NCBI GenBank assembly: GCA_902624045.1
Contig: CACNVX010000011.1
Location: forward strand, 5,001-40,638
DNA length: 35,638 nucleotides
Direction: 5' to 3'
Source: an uncultured Pelagibacteraceae bacterium
Lineage (GTDB): Bacteria; Pseudomonadota; Alphaproteobacteria; Pelagibacterales; Pelagibacteraceae
In this document: piece after piece, positions 9,788-18,143 of the stretch
How the letters are laid out: every line of letters starts with the position of its first letter
Position numbering within the stretch: position 1 is the stretch's first letter
Position numbers and translations under genes: made by a program
The notes under the pieces: model-generated
Database searches by the model: none
What the model was told of the DNA's origin: nothing
Seen by the model: only the letters and a program-made list of their open reading frames with translations

Positions 9788-11086
9788 ACTTCTATAATCT
9801 GCATTAATTTCTATATATTTTTTTGTTAAATCCATTGTATAAGCAGTAAAATTTTTTTTTCCTGTATAAATATCAATACAAATTTGAATATTTTCACCTT
9901 TCATATAATTTGATGTTAAATTTTCATCATAGCTTTGAAATAATTTTCCCTCTTTTACAATTGTTAAATCTCCAAATTTAATTGATAATTTTTTTAGATT
10001 AATTTTAGGACCTGCTTTACCAACAGCCATTATGATTCTGCCCCAGTTTGGGTCTCCGCCTGCTATTGCAGTTTTCACTAACGGTGAGTTAGCAACTGAA
10101 AACGCAATTTTTTTTGCTTCAATTTCGTTTTTACACTTACCAATATTTACTGTTATAAATTTTGAAGCACCTTCGCCGTCTAAAACAACTCGTTTAGCTA
10201 AATTCAAAAGAACTTTGTTTAGAGCTTTGTCAAAATTTTTAATTTTATTGTCTTTAATACTTTTTACATGAGGGTTTTTAATTACATTTGTGGCAAAAAT
10301 TGTAGCCATGTCATTGGTACTAGTATCACCATCACAAGATATTGCATTAAATGTATTTGTTATGTTTTTTTTTAATAATTTTCCTAAAATATAATTAGAT
10401 AAACTAGCATCAGTGAATATATAAACCAATGTAGTGGCCATATTTGGATAAATCATTCCTGATCCTTTAGAAATTCCATATATTTTTACTTTTTCATTTC
10501 CGATATAACACTCCTCCATAGATAATTTTGGTTTCGTATCTGTTGTCATGATTGCTAATGCTGCTTTCATCCATATAAATTTGTTTTGTGTATAGCGAAT
10601 TTTATTAACTAAATTTGATATATTGCTAGAAATTTTTTCATAAGGATACGTTTCGCCAATAGTTCCTGTACAGCCAAACATAATATTTTTTGGAGAAATT
10701 TTTCTAGGATTTTCTTCATCTGTTTCTTGTTTTTGATTTAATTGTTTCGAGGTTAGATTTGCTAATTTCTTTAAGGATTCGTAGCCTTGTTTTCCAGTGA
10801 AAGCATTTGCATTTCTTGTATTTACAATTAAAGAAAATATTTTTTGGGGTTTTTGATTAATATTCCATTTTATATTTTCTGAAATTATTTTAGATTGAGT
10901 ATAAATAGATGCATGATTAGCGCCTTCTCTAAAGTAAAACATTGATAGATCATCTCTTTTATCTTTATATAAATCTGCGGAAACTACAGAAATTGAGAGA
11001 CCATCAAGATGATCAAGGTCTTGAAAATCCATCATTTTGGTATCTTTAGATTTTGATGATAAAAAATTCGTTAAATTAATTCCCAT
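9785..11086 (-). CDS. argJ: Glutamate N-acetyltransferase / ornithine acetyltransferase
   Basis: ArgJ transfers the acetyl group from acetylornithine to glutamate, allowing the cyclic route of arginine synthesis. The 433-residue protein carries the oxyanion motif GCTGTIGE (138-145) and the self-cleavage site NMATTL (215-220), where cleavage before T218 yields alpha and beta chains. It also has GGDPNWGRI further on. The arginine genes argD and argF lie about 11 kb away rather than adjacent. It is divergent from secA with a 65-base spacer containing a perfect palindrome. Confidence 0.94.
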   Translation of the reverse strand: MGINLTNFLSSKSKDTKMMDFQDLDHLDGLSISVVSADLYKDKRDDLSMFYFREGANHASIYTQSKIISENIKWNINQKPQKIFSLIVNTRNANAFTGKQGYESLKKLANLTSKQLNQKQETDEENPRKISPKNIMFGCTGTIGETYPYEKISSNISNLVNKIRYTQNKFIWMKAALAIMTTDTKPKLSMEECYIGNEKVKIYGISKGSGMIYPNMATTLVYIFTDASLSNYILGKLLKKNITNTFNAISCDGDTSTNDMATIFATNVIKNPHVKSIKDNKIKNFDKALNKVLLNLAKRVVLDGEGASKFITVNIGKCKNEIEAKKIAFSVANSPLVKTAIAGGDPNWGRIIMAVGKAGPKINLKKLSIKFGDLTIVKEGKLFQSYDENLTSNYMKGENIQICIDIYTGKKNFTAYTMDLTKKYIEINADYRS

Positions 11087-11108
11087 AATGTTTAAATTAT
11101 TTATTTAA

Positions 11109-11132
11109 TACTTATATTAAACAATATAAGTA
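11109..11132. promoter_or_regulatory. Palindrome in the argJ/secA promoter region
   Basis: This is a perfect 10-bp inverted repeat, TACTTATATT and AATATAAGTA, separated by AAAC. On the minus strand a candidate argJ promoter overlaps it: TTGATT at 11140-11145, an 18-base spacer and TTTAAT at 11116-11121. It may be an operator or simply paired -10-like boxes. Confidence 0.5.
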
Positions 11133-11151
11133 AACAATAAATCAAATAGTA

Positions 11152-13698
11152 ATGTTTAACCCATTAAATTTAATAACAAAATTTATCAAATCTAGTAATC
11201 AAAAAGAGCTAGATAGAATTGGTAAAATTGTTGAAAAAATAAACTTACAAGAAGAACAATTTAAAAATTTAAAGGACGCTGACTTCCCAAAAAAAACTGG
11301 ACAATTCAAAAATCGGATAAAAGAAGGAAAATCTTTAGATGACTTGCTTCCTGAAGCTTTTGCTTTAGTTAGAGAGGCTGCCAAAAGAACTCGTAATGAA
11401 AGACACTTTGACGTTCAGTTGATCGGAGGTGTAGCTTTACATCAGGGTAAAATTGCTGAAATGAGAACTGGTGAAGGAAAAACTTTGACCATAACACTTG
11501 CCGCTTATTTAAATGCATTAACTGAAAAAGGTGTTCATATCGTAACTGTCAATGATTATCTGGCCAAAAGAGATTCAATTGAAATGGGAGAAATATATAA
11601 TTTTCTAGGCCTGACTTCAGGATATATTAACAACGATCAGGATGATAATGAACGAAAGAAAAACTATAATTGTGATATAACTTATGCAACTAATAGTGAA
11701 TTAGGTTTCGATTACTTAAGAGATAATATGAAATTTTCTGAGGAGCAAATGGTTCAGAGAGATCATAATTTTTCAATAGTAGATGAAATAGACTCATGTT
11801 TAATTGATGAGGCACGAACACCTTTGATAATTTCTGGAGCAGCTGAAGATAAAACTGCCCAATATCTTGCAATAGATAAACTGATTAGAATTTTAAATAA
11901 CAAAGACTTTGAAATAGACGAAAAAGAAAAGAGTATTCTTTTAACAAATGATGGCATAAATAATGTAGAAAAGCTTTTTTCTGATGCGGGTATTTTAAAA
12001 AATAATAATTTTTATGATCCTGAGAATTTACATTTAGTTCACCATGTTAATCAAGCTTTGCGAGCAAATCATTTATTCGAAAAGGGTAGAGACTACATTG
12101 TTCAAGAAGGAAGTCTTAAAATAATTGATGAACTAACTGGAAGAATATTAGAAGGTAGGCGTTTTGGAGATGGATTGCATCAAGCATTAGAGGCTAAAGA
12201 AAAAATTAAAGTACAGGCTGAAAATCAGACCTTAGCTTCAATAACCTATCAAAATTATTTTAAACTTTATAAAAAAATATCTGGTTGTACAGGTACAGCT
12301 GCTACAGAGTCTCAAGAGTTTTTTGAAATTTATAATTTAACAGTTGTTGTTATTCCAACAAACAAAGAAATGATCCGAAAAGATTTTAATGATTTAATTT
12401 TTAGAACAGAAGAGGAGAAAAATGATGCAATTATTAAAAAAATAATTGAAAAACACAAATTAGGTCAGCCTATTTTAGTATTTACTTCAAGTATTAATAA
12501 ATCTGAAATTTATTCAAATTTATTAAATCAAAAAAATATCAAACATGAAGTTTTAAATGCGAAGAATCATGAAAATGAGGCTGAAATAATTGCAAATGCA
12601 GGAAAAGAAAATTCTTTAATTATTACAACAAGTATTTCAGGAAGAGGAGTTGATATTCAACTTGGTGGTAAGAAAGGTTCTATCACTGAAGATCAACTTA
12701 AAATAAATAAAGACAAAATTAAATCATTAGGGGGGTTGTTTGTAATTGGCACAGAAAGGATGGAGTCTAGAAGAGTCGATAACCAGGCTAGAGGAAGGTC
12801 TGGAAGACAAGGAGACGAAGGTAGTTCTATATTTTATGTTAGCCTAGAAGATGATTTGATGAGAATTTTCGGATCAGAGTCTATGAATAGTATGCTAGAG
12901 AAGCTTGGACTTAAAAACGGGGAAAGTATTGATCATCCATGGATTAATAAAGCATTAGAGAGAGCCCAGCAAAAGGTGGAAGCTAGAAATTTTGATATTA
13001 GAAAAACGCTTATTAAATTTGACAATGTGCTTAACGATCAAAGACATGTTATATTCTCACAAAGAAAAAATGCGATGAACAGTGAAAATATCTTTGATTA
13101 TTCTGATGAATTTTTAAAAGAAATATCTGATAATTTAATTAAGTTAAAAATTTCAAATTTATCCAATCCTAAAAACAATGAATTTAATAATAAAACCAAG
13201 CAAATAGTTGGAAAAAGTTTTGAGGAAACCGAGTATAAGGATTTAATTGAGGCAAAAGACAAGGATTTTAGAAATAAGATTTCAAATAAATTTCAAGAAA
13301 CAAGAAACGAACGGATTAAGCTTCTTGGTGAAGAACATGCGAAAGAAATTGAAAAAAGAATTTTTCTACAATCAATTGATTTAAATTGGAAATCACATAT
13401 CCAGTATTTGGAGCAATTAAGACAAGTTATAGGGTTAAGATCTTATGGGCAGAGAGATCCATTAGTTGAATATAAAAAAGAAGCTTTTGAATTATTTTCA
13501 AATCTTTTAGAAAAATTAAAATTAGACTATGTAACTATTTTAATGAACTTAAAAGTTGTGCTTGATTCAAGCCAGGATAAAGACAATAAACAAAAAGATG
13601 CTTCGAAACAAATATTAAATAACAAAAAAATGGGAAGAAATGAACCATGTTTTTGTGGATCTGGTAAAAAATTTAAGCACTGCCACGGTGCTTTATAA
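11152..13698 (+). CDS. secA: Protein translocase ATPase SecA
   Basis: SecA is the motor that pushes preproteins through SecYEG. The 848-residue protein has Walker A MRTGEGKTL (104-112), the DEAD-like IVDEIDSCLIDEA (about 207-219) within NBD1, and an NBD2 with GTERMESRRVDNQARGRSGR. The C-terminal SEC-C zinc motif CxC...CH is at C833, C835, C844 and H845, as in SecB-interacting SecA proteins. Length and order are standard. It is divergent from argJ, and its stop is only two bases from the convergent accA stop. Confidence 0.98.
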   Translation: MFNPLNLITKFIKSSNQKELDRIGKIVEKINLQEEQFKNLKDADFPKKTGQFKNRIKEGKSLDDLLPEAFALVREAAKRTRNERHFDVQLIGGVALHQGKIAEMRTGEGKTLTITLAAYLNALTEKGVHIVTVNDYLAKRDSIEMGEIYNFLGLTSGYINNDQDDNERKKNYNCDITYATNSELGFDYLRDNMKFSEEQMVQRDHNFSIVDEIDSCLIDEARTPLIISGAAEDKTAQYLAIDKLIRILNNKDFEIDEKEKSILLTNDGINNVEKLFSDAGILKNNNFYDPENLHLVHHVNQALRANHLFEKGRDYIVQEGSLKIIDELTGRILEGRRFGDGLHQALEAKEKIKVQAENQTLASITYQNYFKLYKKISGCTGTAATESQEFFEIYNLTVVVIPTNKEMIRKDFNDLIFRTEEEKNDAIIKKIIEKHKLGQPILVFTSSINKSEIYSNLLNQKNIKHEVLNAKNHENEAEIIANAGKENSLIITTSISGRGVDIQLGGKKGSITEDQLKINKDKIKSLGGLFVIGTERMESRRVDNQARGRSGRQGDEGSSIFYVSLEDDLMRIFGSESMNSMLEKLGLKNGESIDHPWINKALERAQQKVEARNFDIRKTLIKFDNVLNDQRHVIFSQRKNAMNSENIFDYSDEFLKEISDNLIKLKISNLSNPKNNEFNNKTKQIVGKSFEETEYKDLIEAKDKDFRNKISNKFQETRNERIKLLGEEHAKEIEKRIFLQSIDLNWKSHIQYLEQLRQVIGLRSYGQRDPLVEYKKEAFELFSNLLEKLKLDYVTILMNLKVVLDSSQDKDNKQKDASKQILNNKKMGRNEPCFCGSGKKFKHCHGAL

Positions 13699-13700
13699 AT

Positions 13701-14795
13701 TTAAAAAAATAAAAAAAATAAAGAGAGCAAAAGTAATCCACCTATAATTGTGGATAACACTTTTTTTGATCTTAAAATTTTATCAAAATTATTTTTTTTA
13801 ATGGATAGTGTGCTTACATCTTGAGTGCTAGTCATAAATCCATCATTTCTGCCTATTTTAAGAAATTTATTTTTTCTCTCATTCATTATTTCTTCAGAGG
13901 ATAATTCTCCAAAATAATTTAAATTATTTTTTAAAGTTTGTCTTACATTGTTTAATATTATATCTTTATCTCTATGTGCACCACCTAAAGGTTCTTCAAT
14001 TATTTCATCAATAACTTTTAATTTAAGTAGATCCTTTGCTGAAAGCTTCATGGCTTTTGCAGCATCAAGCATTTTTTTTGGATCTCTCCAAAGAATAGTT
14101 GCACATCCTTCTGGAGATATCACTGAATAGATTGCATTTTCTAACATAAGTACTTTGTTTGAAGAGGCTAATGCTATTGCTCCACCTGAACCACCTTCTC
14201 CTATAATTATTGCAATAGTTGGAACTCTAAGCTCCATACAGCATTCAATTGATTTCGCAATCGCCTCTGCCTGACCTCTTTCTTCTGCTCCTACTCCTGG
14301 ATAAGCTCCTGGCGTATCAATAAAAGAGATTATTGGAATTTTAAATTTATTTGCTAAATTCATTAATCTTATTGTTTTTCTATAACCTTCCGGCCTCATC
14401 ATTCCAAAATTTCTCTCAATTCTACTATCTAAATCTTCTCCTTTTTCCTGACCAATAACTAAAACAGACTTACTATTAAATTTAGCAAATCCAGTTAAAA
14501 CTGATTTGTCTTCTCCATAGTATCTATCTCCTGATAATGAAATGAAATCATCAAATAAATTATCAATAAAAAATTTTGCTTTAGGTCTATCTTCGTGGCG
14601 AGCAACCATTGTAGTTTGCCAAGGATCCAGGTTGGAATAAATTTTTTTTAATTTTTCATCGATTTCTCTTTGAGTGCTTGAAATTTTTTGAGTATCTACT
14701 TCTGATAATCCTTCTTGATTGTAAGGATCTTTCAATTTGTCTAGCTCATTTTCTAAATCTTTAATTTCTGTTTCAAAATTTAAGTAATTTTTCAT
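13701..14795 (-). CDS. accA: Acetyl-CoA carboxylase carboxyltransferase alpha subunit
   Basis: AccA with AccD transfers the carboxyl group from biotin to acetyl-CoA, giving malonyl-CoA for fatty acid synthesis. Residues 1-316 match the family, with DTPGAYPGVGAEERGQAEAI (160-179) and GEGGSGGAIAL (199-209) of the crotonase-fold core. The protein is 364 residues against about 315-320 usually. The extra C-terminal ~48 residues end in a hydrophobic stretch (about 346-364, rich in Leu and Phe) preceded by lysines and arginine, resembling a tail anchor. The gene is monocistronic and ends two bases from the convergent secA. Confidence 0.95.
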   Translation of the reverse strand: MKNYLNFETEIKDLENELDKLKDPYNQEGLSEVDTQKISSTQREIDEKLKKIYSNLDPWQTTMVARHEDRPKAKFFIDNLFDDFISLSGDRYYGEDKSVLTGFAKFNSKSVLVIGQEKGEDLDSRIERNFGMMRPEGYRKTIRLMNLANKFKIPIISFIDTPGAYPGVGAEERGQAEAIAKSIECCMELRVPTIAIIIGEGGSGGAIALASSNKVLMLENAIYSVISPEGCATILWRDPKKMLDAAKAMKLSAKDLLKLKVIDEIIEEPLGGAHRDKDIILNNVRQTLKNNLNYFGELSSEEIMNERKNKFLKIGRNDGFMTSTQDVSTLSIKKNNFDKILRSKKVLSTIIGGLLLLSLFFLFF

Positions 14796-14869
14796 ATTTT
14801 ATTTATAGAGATGGTTAAAATACAAAAAAGGCAATAAAATGATATAAAATTAGGCGTAATTCTTATTAA

Positions 14870-14897
14870 TTGACTTAATTCTTTTAAGGGATACAAG
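14870..14897 (+). promoter_or_regulatory. Candidate promoter of the riboswitch-glcB transcript
   Basis: TTGACT (14870-14875), a 16-base spacer and TACAAG (14892-14897) precede the first riboswitch aptamer. A start near 14904 would begin the transcript right at aptamer I, which fits well. Confidence 0.55.
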
Positions 14898-14904
14898 TTT
14901 ATTG

Positions 14905-15047
14905 TCGGGAGAGACTATTTTTAGCGCCGAAGGAGCAACCACCCCGGAAACTCTCAGGCAAAAGGACCGATTAAAGCATAACACTCTGGAAAGAGATTAA
15001 TTTCCGCCGAAGGAGTAAAGCTCTCAGGCAAAAATACAGATGGGGTA
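14905..15047 (+). promoter_or_regulatory. Tandem glycine riboswitch upstream of glcB
   Basis: Two consecutive glycine aptamers are visible. Aptamer I spans about 14905-14970, closed by TCGG/CCGA, with GCCGAAGGAGCAA and the hallmark CTCTCAGGCAAAAGGACCG. Aptamer II spans about 14980-15047, with CTCTGGAAAGAG, CGCCGAAGGAGTAAAG and CTCTCAGGCAAAAATACAG. The repeated CTCTCAGGCAAAA is diagnostic of this class. The glcB ATG follows about 15 bases later, leaving no room for a separate terminator, so control is probably at translation initiation. Glycine riboswitches controlling malate synthase have been described in SAR11. Confidence 0.95.
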
Positions 15048-15061
15048 CGATTTAAAGTGCT

Positions 15062-17236
15062 ATGCAAGAAAAGTATATTAAAATTAATAATTTAAAAGTA
15101 TCTGAAAAACTTTCAAAATTTGTAAATGACGAATTATTAAAAAATACAGATGTATCTGCAGAAAATTTTTGGTTGGGTCTCGAAAAAACTCTTGATGAGA
15201 TAGCTCCCAAAAATAAAGAATTAATTCAATTTAGAGATGATTTACAGAAAAAAATAAATGACTGGCATATCAAAAATAAAAGTAAGGAATTTAATTCAGA
15301 TGAATATAAAAAATTTTTATTAGAAATTGGTTATTTAAAAAATGAAGGACCTAATTTTAAAATTGAAACTGAAAATGTTGATGAAGAAATTACAAGTATA
15401 GCTGGACCTCAATTGGTTGTGCCTGTCATGAATGCGAGGTATGCGTTAAATGCTGCAAATGCAAGATGGATGAGTTTATATGATAGTCTTTATGGCACGG
15501 ATGTAATTGAAGAGTCTGAGGATAGTGTATCCGAAAGATATGATCCTTTAAGAGGTGAAATGGTTATAAAATATGGAAGAGATTTTTTAGATAAATTTTT
15601 TCCGCTAGCTGGTTTAAGTTGGAATAAAATTACAAGTTTTGCTGTAAAATATGGTAAACTAAAAGTTTTGAAAGGTGCTGATATTTTTGATTTGGAGGAC
15701 GAGAATAAATTTGTAGGACATAGAGGAGAAAGTGACAATCCATCTGCAATTATTCTTAAAAATAATAATTTACATATTGAAATTCTAAAAGATTCAAGAG
15801 CTTTTGCTGCTCAACAAGATCATGCTGGAATAAGTGACATAATATTAGAATCTGCAGTGTCAACTATCTGTGATAATGAGGATAGTGTAGCAGCAGTAGA
15901 CTCAGAAGATAAAATTATTTGTTACCGAAATTGGCTAGGTCTTATGAAAGGTGACCTTAGATCAAAATTTGAAAAAGAGGGTAAATTATTCGAAAGAAAG
16001 TTAAATCCAAACAGAAGTTATATATCAAAAGATGGTAAAGGTTTGAAGCTACATGGTAGAAGCCTTTTACTCGTAAGAAACGTTGGTCATCTAATGACTA
16101 ACCCATCAATTTTATTAAATGATGGCAGCGAAATACCAGAGGGTATTATGGATGCATTTATGACTACAGCTGCCGCGCTACATGATATTAAAAATAAGAA
16201 TAATTCAAGAACTGGATCAGTTTATATTGTAAAGCCTAAAATGCATGGTCCTGAAGAGACAGCATTTACAGATTTAATTTTTTCAAAAGTTGAGGAAGTT
16301 CTAAATTTACCTAAGTACACTTGTAAGATTGGGATTATGGATGAGGAAAGAAGAACATCAGTAAATTTAAAAGAATGTATTAGAAGTTTGAAAAATAGAG
16401 TTTTTTTTATAAACACTGGTTTCTTAGATAGAACCGGGGATGAAATGCATACATCAATGGAAGCGGGCCCAATGATTAAAAAAGGCGATATGAAATTATC
16501 TAAATGGATTACTGCTTACGAGAATAATAATATTGATATTGGTTTAAGATGTGGTTTTTCTGGTAAAGCCCAAATAGGAAAAGGAATGTGGGCAATGCCG
16601 GATAAAATGAAAGATATGATGGAGCAAAAAACAGGCCACTTAAAGGCAGGAGCAAACTGCGCATGGGTTCCTTCTCCAACAGCAGCTGCATTACATGCTT
16701 TACATTATCATGAAATAAATATTTTTAATGAACAAAAAAAGTTAATTGATAGAGAGCCAGCTAAGCTTGATGATCTCTTAACAATCCCAATAGCAGATAG
16801 ACCTAATTGGTCTGTACAAGATATAAATAAAGAAATTTCAAATTCTGCACAAACTTTATTAGGATATGTTGTAAGATGGGTAGATCAAGGTGTGGGTTGT
16901 TCGAAAGTTCCCGATATTAACAATATTGGCTTAATGGAAGATAGAGCAACACTAAGAATTTCTTCACAACATATTGCCAATTGGATACATCACGGAATTA
17001 CAACAAAAATACAGGTGACTGAAATAATGAAAGAGATGGCCAAAATAGTAGACGCCCAAAACAAAGATGATCCACTATATGTTAAAATGAGTAGTAATTA
17101 TGAAAATTCTATAGCGTTTCAAACTGCGTGTGATTTAGTATTTAAAGGTAAAGAGCAGCCTTCAGGTTATACTGAACCATTACTCCATTTAAATAGGTTA
17201 AAAAAAAAATCTAATCTGAATTTGAAACCAAATTAG
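15062..17236 (+). CDS. glcB: Malate synthase G
   Basis: GlcB condenses glyoxylate with acetyl-CoA to malate, letting the cell use glycolate- or glycine-derived glyoxylate. The 724-residue length is that of the G isoform. By analogy with E. coli the key residues are R339 (LLVRNVGHL), E428 (MDEERRTS), D456 (GFLDRTGDE) and the catalytic base D608 in RWVDQGVGCSKVPD. A tandem glycine riboswitch lies directly upstream, tying expression to glycine level. No strong Shine-Dalgarno is visible before the ATG. The last 26 bases overlap the convergent recR gene. Confidence 0.98.
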   Translation: MQEKYIKINNLKVSEKLSKFVNDELLKNTDVSAENFWLGLEKTLDEIAPKNKELIQFRDDLQKKINDWHIKNKSKEFNSDEYKKFLLEIGYLKNEGPNFKIETENVDEEITSIAGPQLVVPVMNARYALNAANARWMSLYDSLYGTDVIEESEDSVSERYDPLRGEMVIKYGRDFLDKFFPLAGLSWNKITSFAVKYGKLKVLKGADIFDLEDENKFVGHRGESDNPSAIILKNNNLHIEILKDSRAFAAQQDHAGISDIILESAVSTICDNEDSVAAVDSEDKIICYRNWLGLMKGDLRSKFEKEGKLFERKLNPNRSYISKDGKGLKLHGRSLLLVRNVGHLMTNPSILLNDGSEIPEGIMDAFMTTAAALHDIKNKNNSRTGSVYIVKPKMHGPEETAFTDLIFSKVEEVLNLPKYTCKIGIMDEERRTSVNLKECIRSLKNRVFFINTGFLDRTGDEMHTSMEAGPMIKKGDMKLSKWITAYENNNIDIGLRCGFSGKAQIGKGMWAMPDKMKDMMEQKTGHLKAGANCAWVPSPTAAALHALHYHEINIFNEQKKLIDREPAKLDDLLTIPIADRPNWSVQDINKEISNSAQTLLGYVVRWVDQGVGCSKVPDINNIGLMEDRATLRISSQHIANWIHHGITTKIQVTEIMKEMAKIVDAQNKDDPLYVKMSSNYENSIAFQTACDLVFKGKEQPSGYTEPLLHLNRLKKKSNLNLKPN

Positions 17237-17822
17237 ATCTATTTTTAAAAGCAGAAAATAAAGTCCCATCATCAAGACTCTCGATCTCTCCTCCTACCGG
17301 TAAACCTTGTGCTAATTTAGTAATTTTAACATCTAAATTTTTTAGACTATCTTGAATGTAATATGCAGTAGTTTGACCTTCTACAGTTGCACTAGTTGCT
17401 AAAATTACCTCTTCGATGTTATCTCTATTAACTCTTTCGACTAATGAGTTAATTAATAAATCTTCTTTTCTTTGGCCGACTGAAGAAATTGTTCCGCCCA
17501 AAATATGAAAATAACCTTGAAAGATATTTGAATTTTCAATCGACCATTGATCTGCAATATCCTCTACAACACAAATTTTGTTATATTTTTCTTTTGTATT
17601 CTCACAGTTTAGACAGCCATTTGAATTCGACTTTAATGCACCACAAGAGTTACATCTAACTACATTTTTATAAACTTGAGCCAATGTATTTGCCATAGGT
17701 TTTACAAGTTCATCACGATTATTTATTAATTTTAAAACAATTCTTTTTGCTGATTTAGGACCTAAACCAGGAAGTTTTGAAATTAATTTAATTAACTCTT
17801 CTATCTCACCGATGTTTTGCAT
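17211..17822 (-). CDS. recR: Recombination mediator RecR
   Basis: RecR works with RecF/RecO to load RecA at gaps in single-stranded DNA. The 203-residue protein has a helix-hairpin-helix (about 15-35, LPGLGPKSAKRIVL) and a four-cysteine zinc site at C57, C60, C70 and C73. A Toprim domain follows from about 82 (ICVVEDIADQWSIE). It is last in the dnaX-ybaB-recR order, a widely conserved trio, three bases after ybaB. Its 3' end overlaps glcB by 26 bases in antisense. Confidence 0.96.
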   Translation of the reverse strand: MQNIGEIEELIKLISKLPGLGPKSAKRIVLKLINNRDELVKPMANTLAQVYKNVVRCNSCGALKSNSNGCLNCENTKEKYNKICVVEDIADQWSIENSNIFQGYFHILGGTISSVGQRKEDLLINSLVERVNRDNIEEVILATSATVEGQTTAYYIQDSLKNLDVKITKLAQGLPVGGEIESLDDGTLFSAFKNRSNLVSNSD

Positions 17823-17825
17823 CTG

Positions 17826-18143
17826 TTATAAAGGCCATTTAAAACCAGGGATTCCAAAGCCTCCGGTTGCTTTTGAGATTTCCTCAGTTGTTTTTGATTT
17901 AAGTTGAGATTTAGCACTATTATGTGCAGCAACAATTAAATCTTCAATTATGGTTTTGTCCTCTTTCATAATATCATCAGATAACTTTATTGTTTGCATC
18001 TCTCCATCTCCATCCAAAGTTATCTTTACAGAATTTGAGCCCGAAACTCCTTCAACTCTAATTTCTTTAATTTTTTGTTGGCTTTCTTTCATTTTTGCCT
18101 CAAGTTCTTTTGCTTTATCTAAAATTTTACTAAAATCACTCAT
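17826..18143 (-). CDS. ybaB: YbaB/EbfC nucleoid-associated protein
   Basis: This small DNA-binding protein of about 105 residues is found with dnaX and recR. It has an N-terminal helix of coiled-coil type (about 3-30) and a core with VKITLDGDGEMQTIKLSDD. The C-terminus ends GGFGIPGFKWPL. The ATG at 18143 is preferred over one at 18155: a GGAG lies six bases before it, the family starts there, and it overlaps the dnaX stop by eight bases, suggesting translational coupling. Confidence 0.92.
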   Translation of the reverse strand: MSDFSKILDKAKELEAKMKESQQKIKEIRVEGVSGSNSVKITLDGDGEMQTIKLSDDIMKEDKTIIEDLIVAAHNSAKSQLKSKTTEEISKATGGFGIPGFKWPL

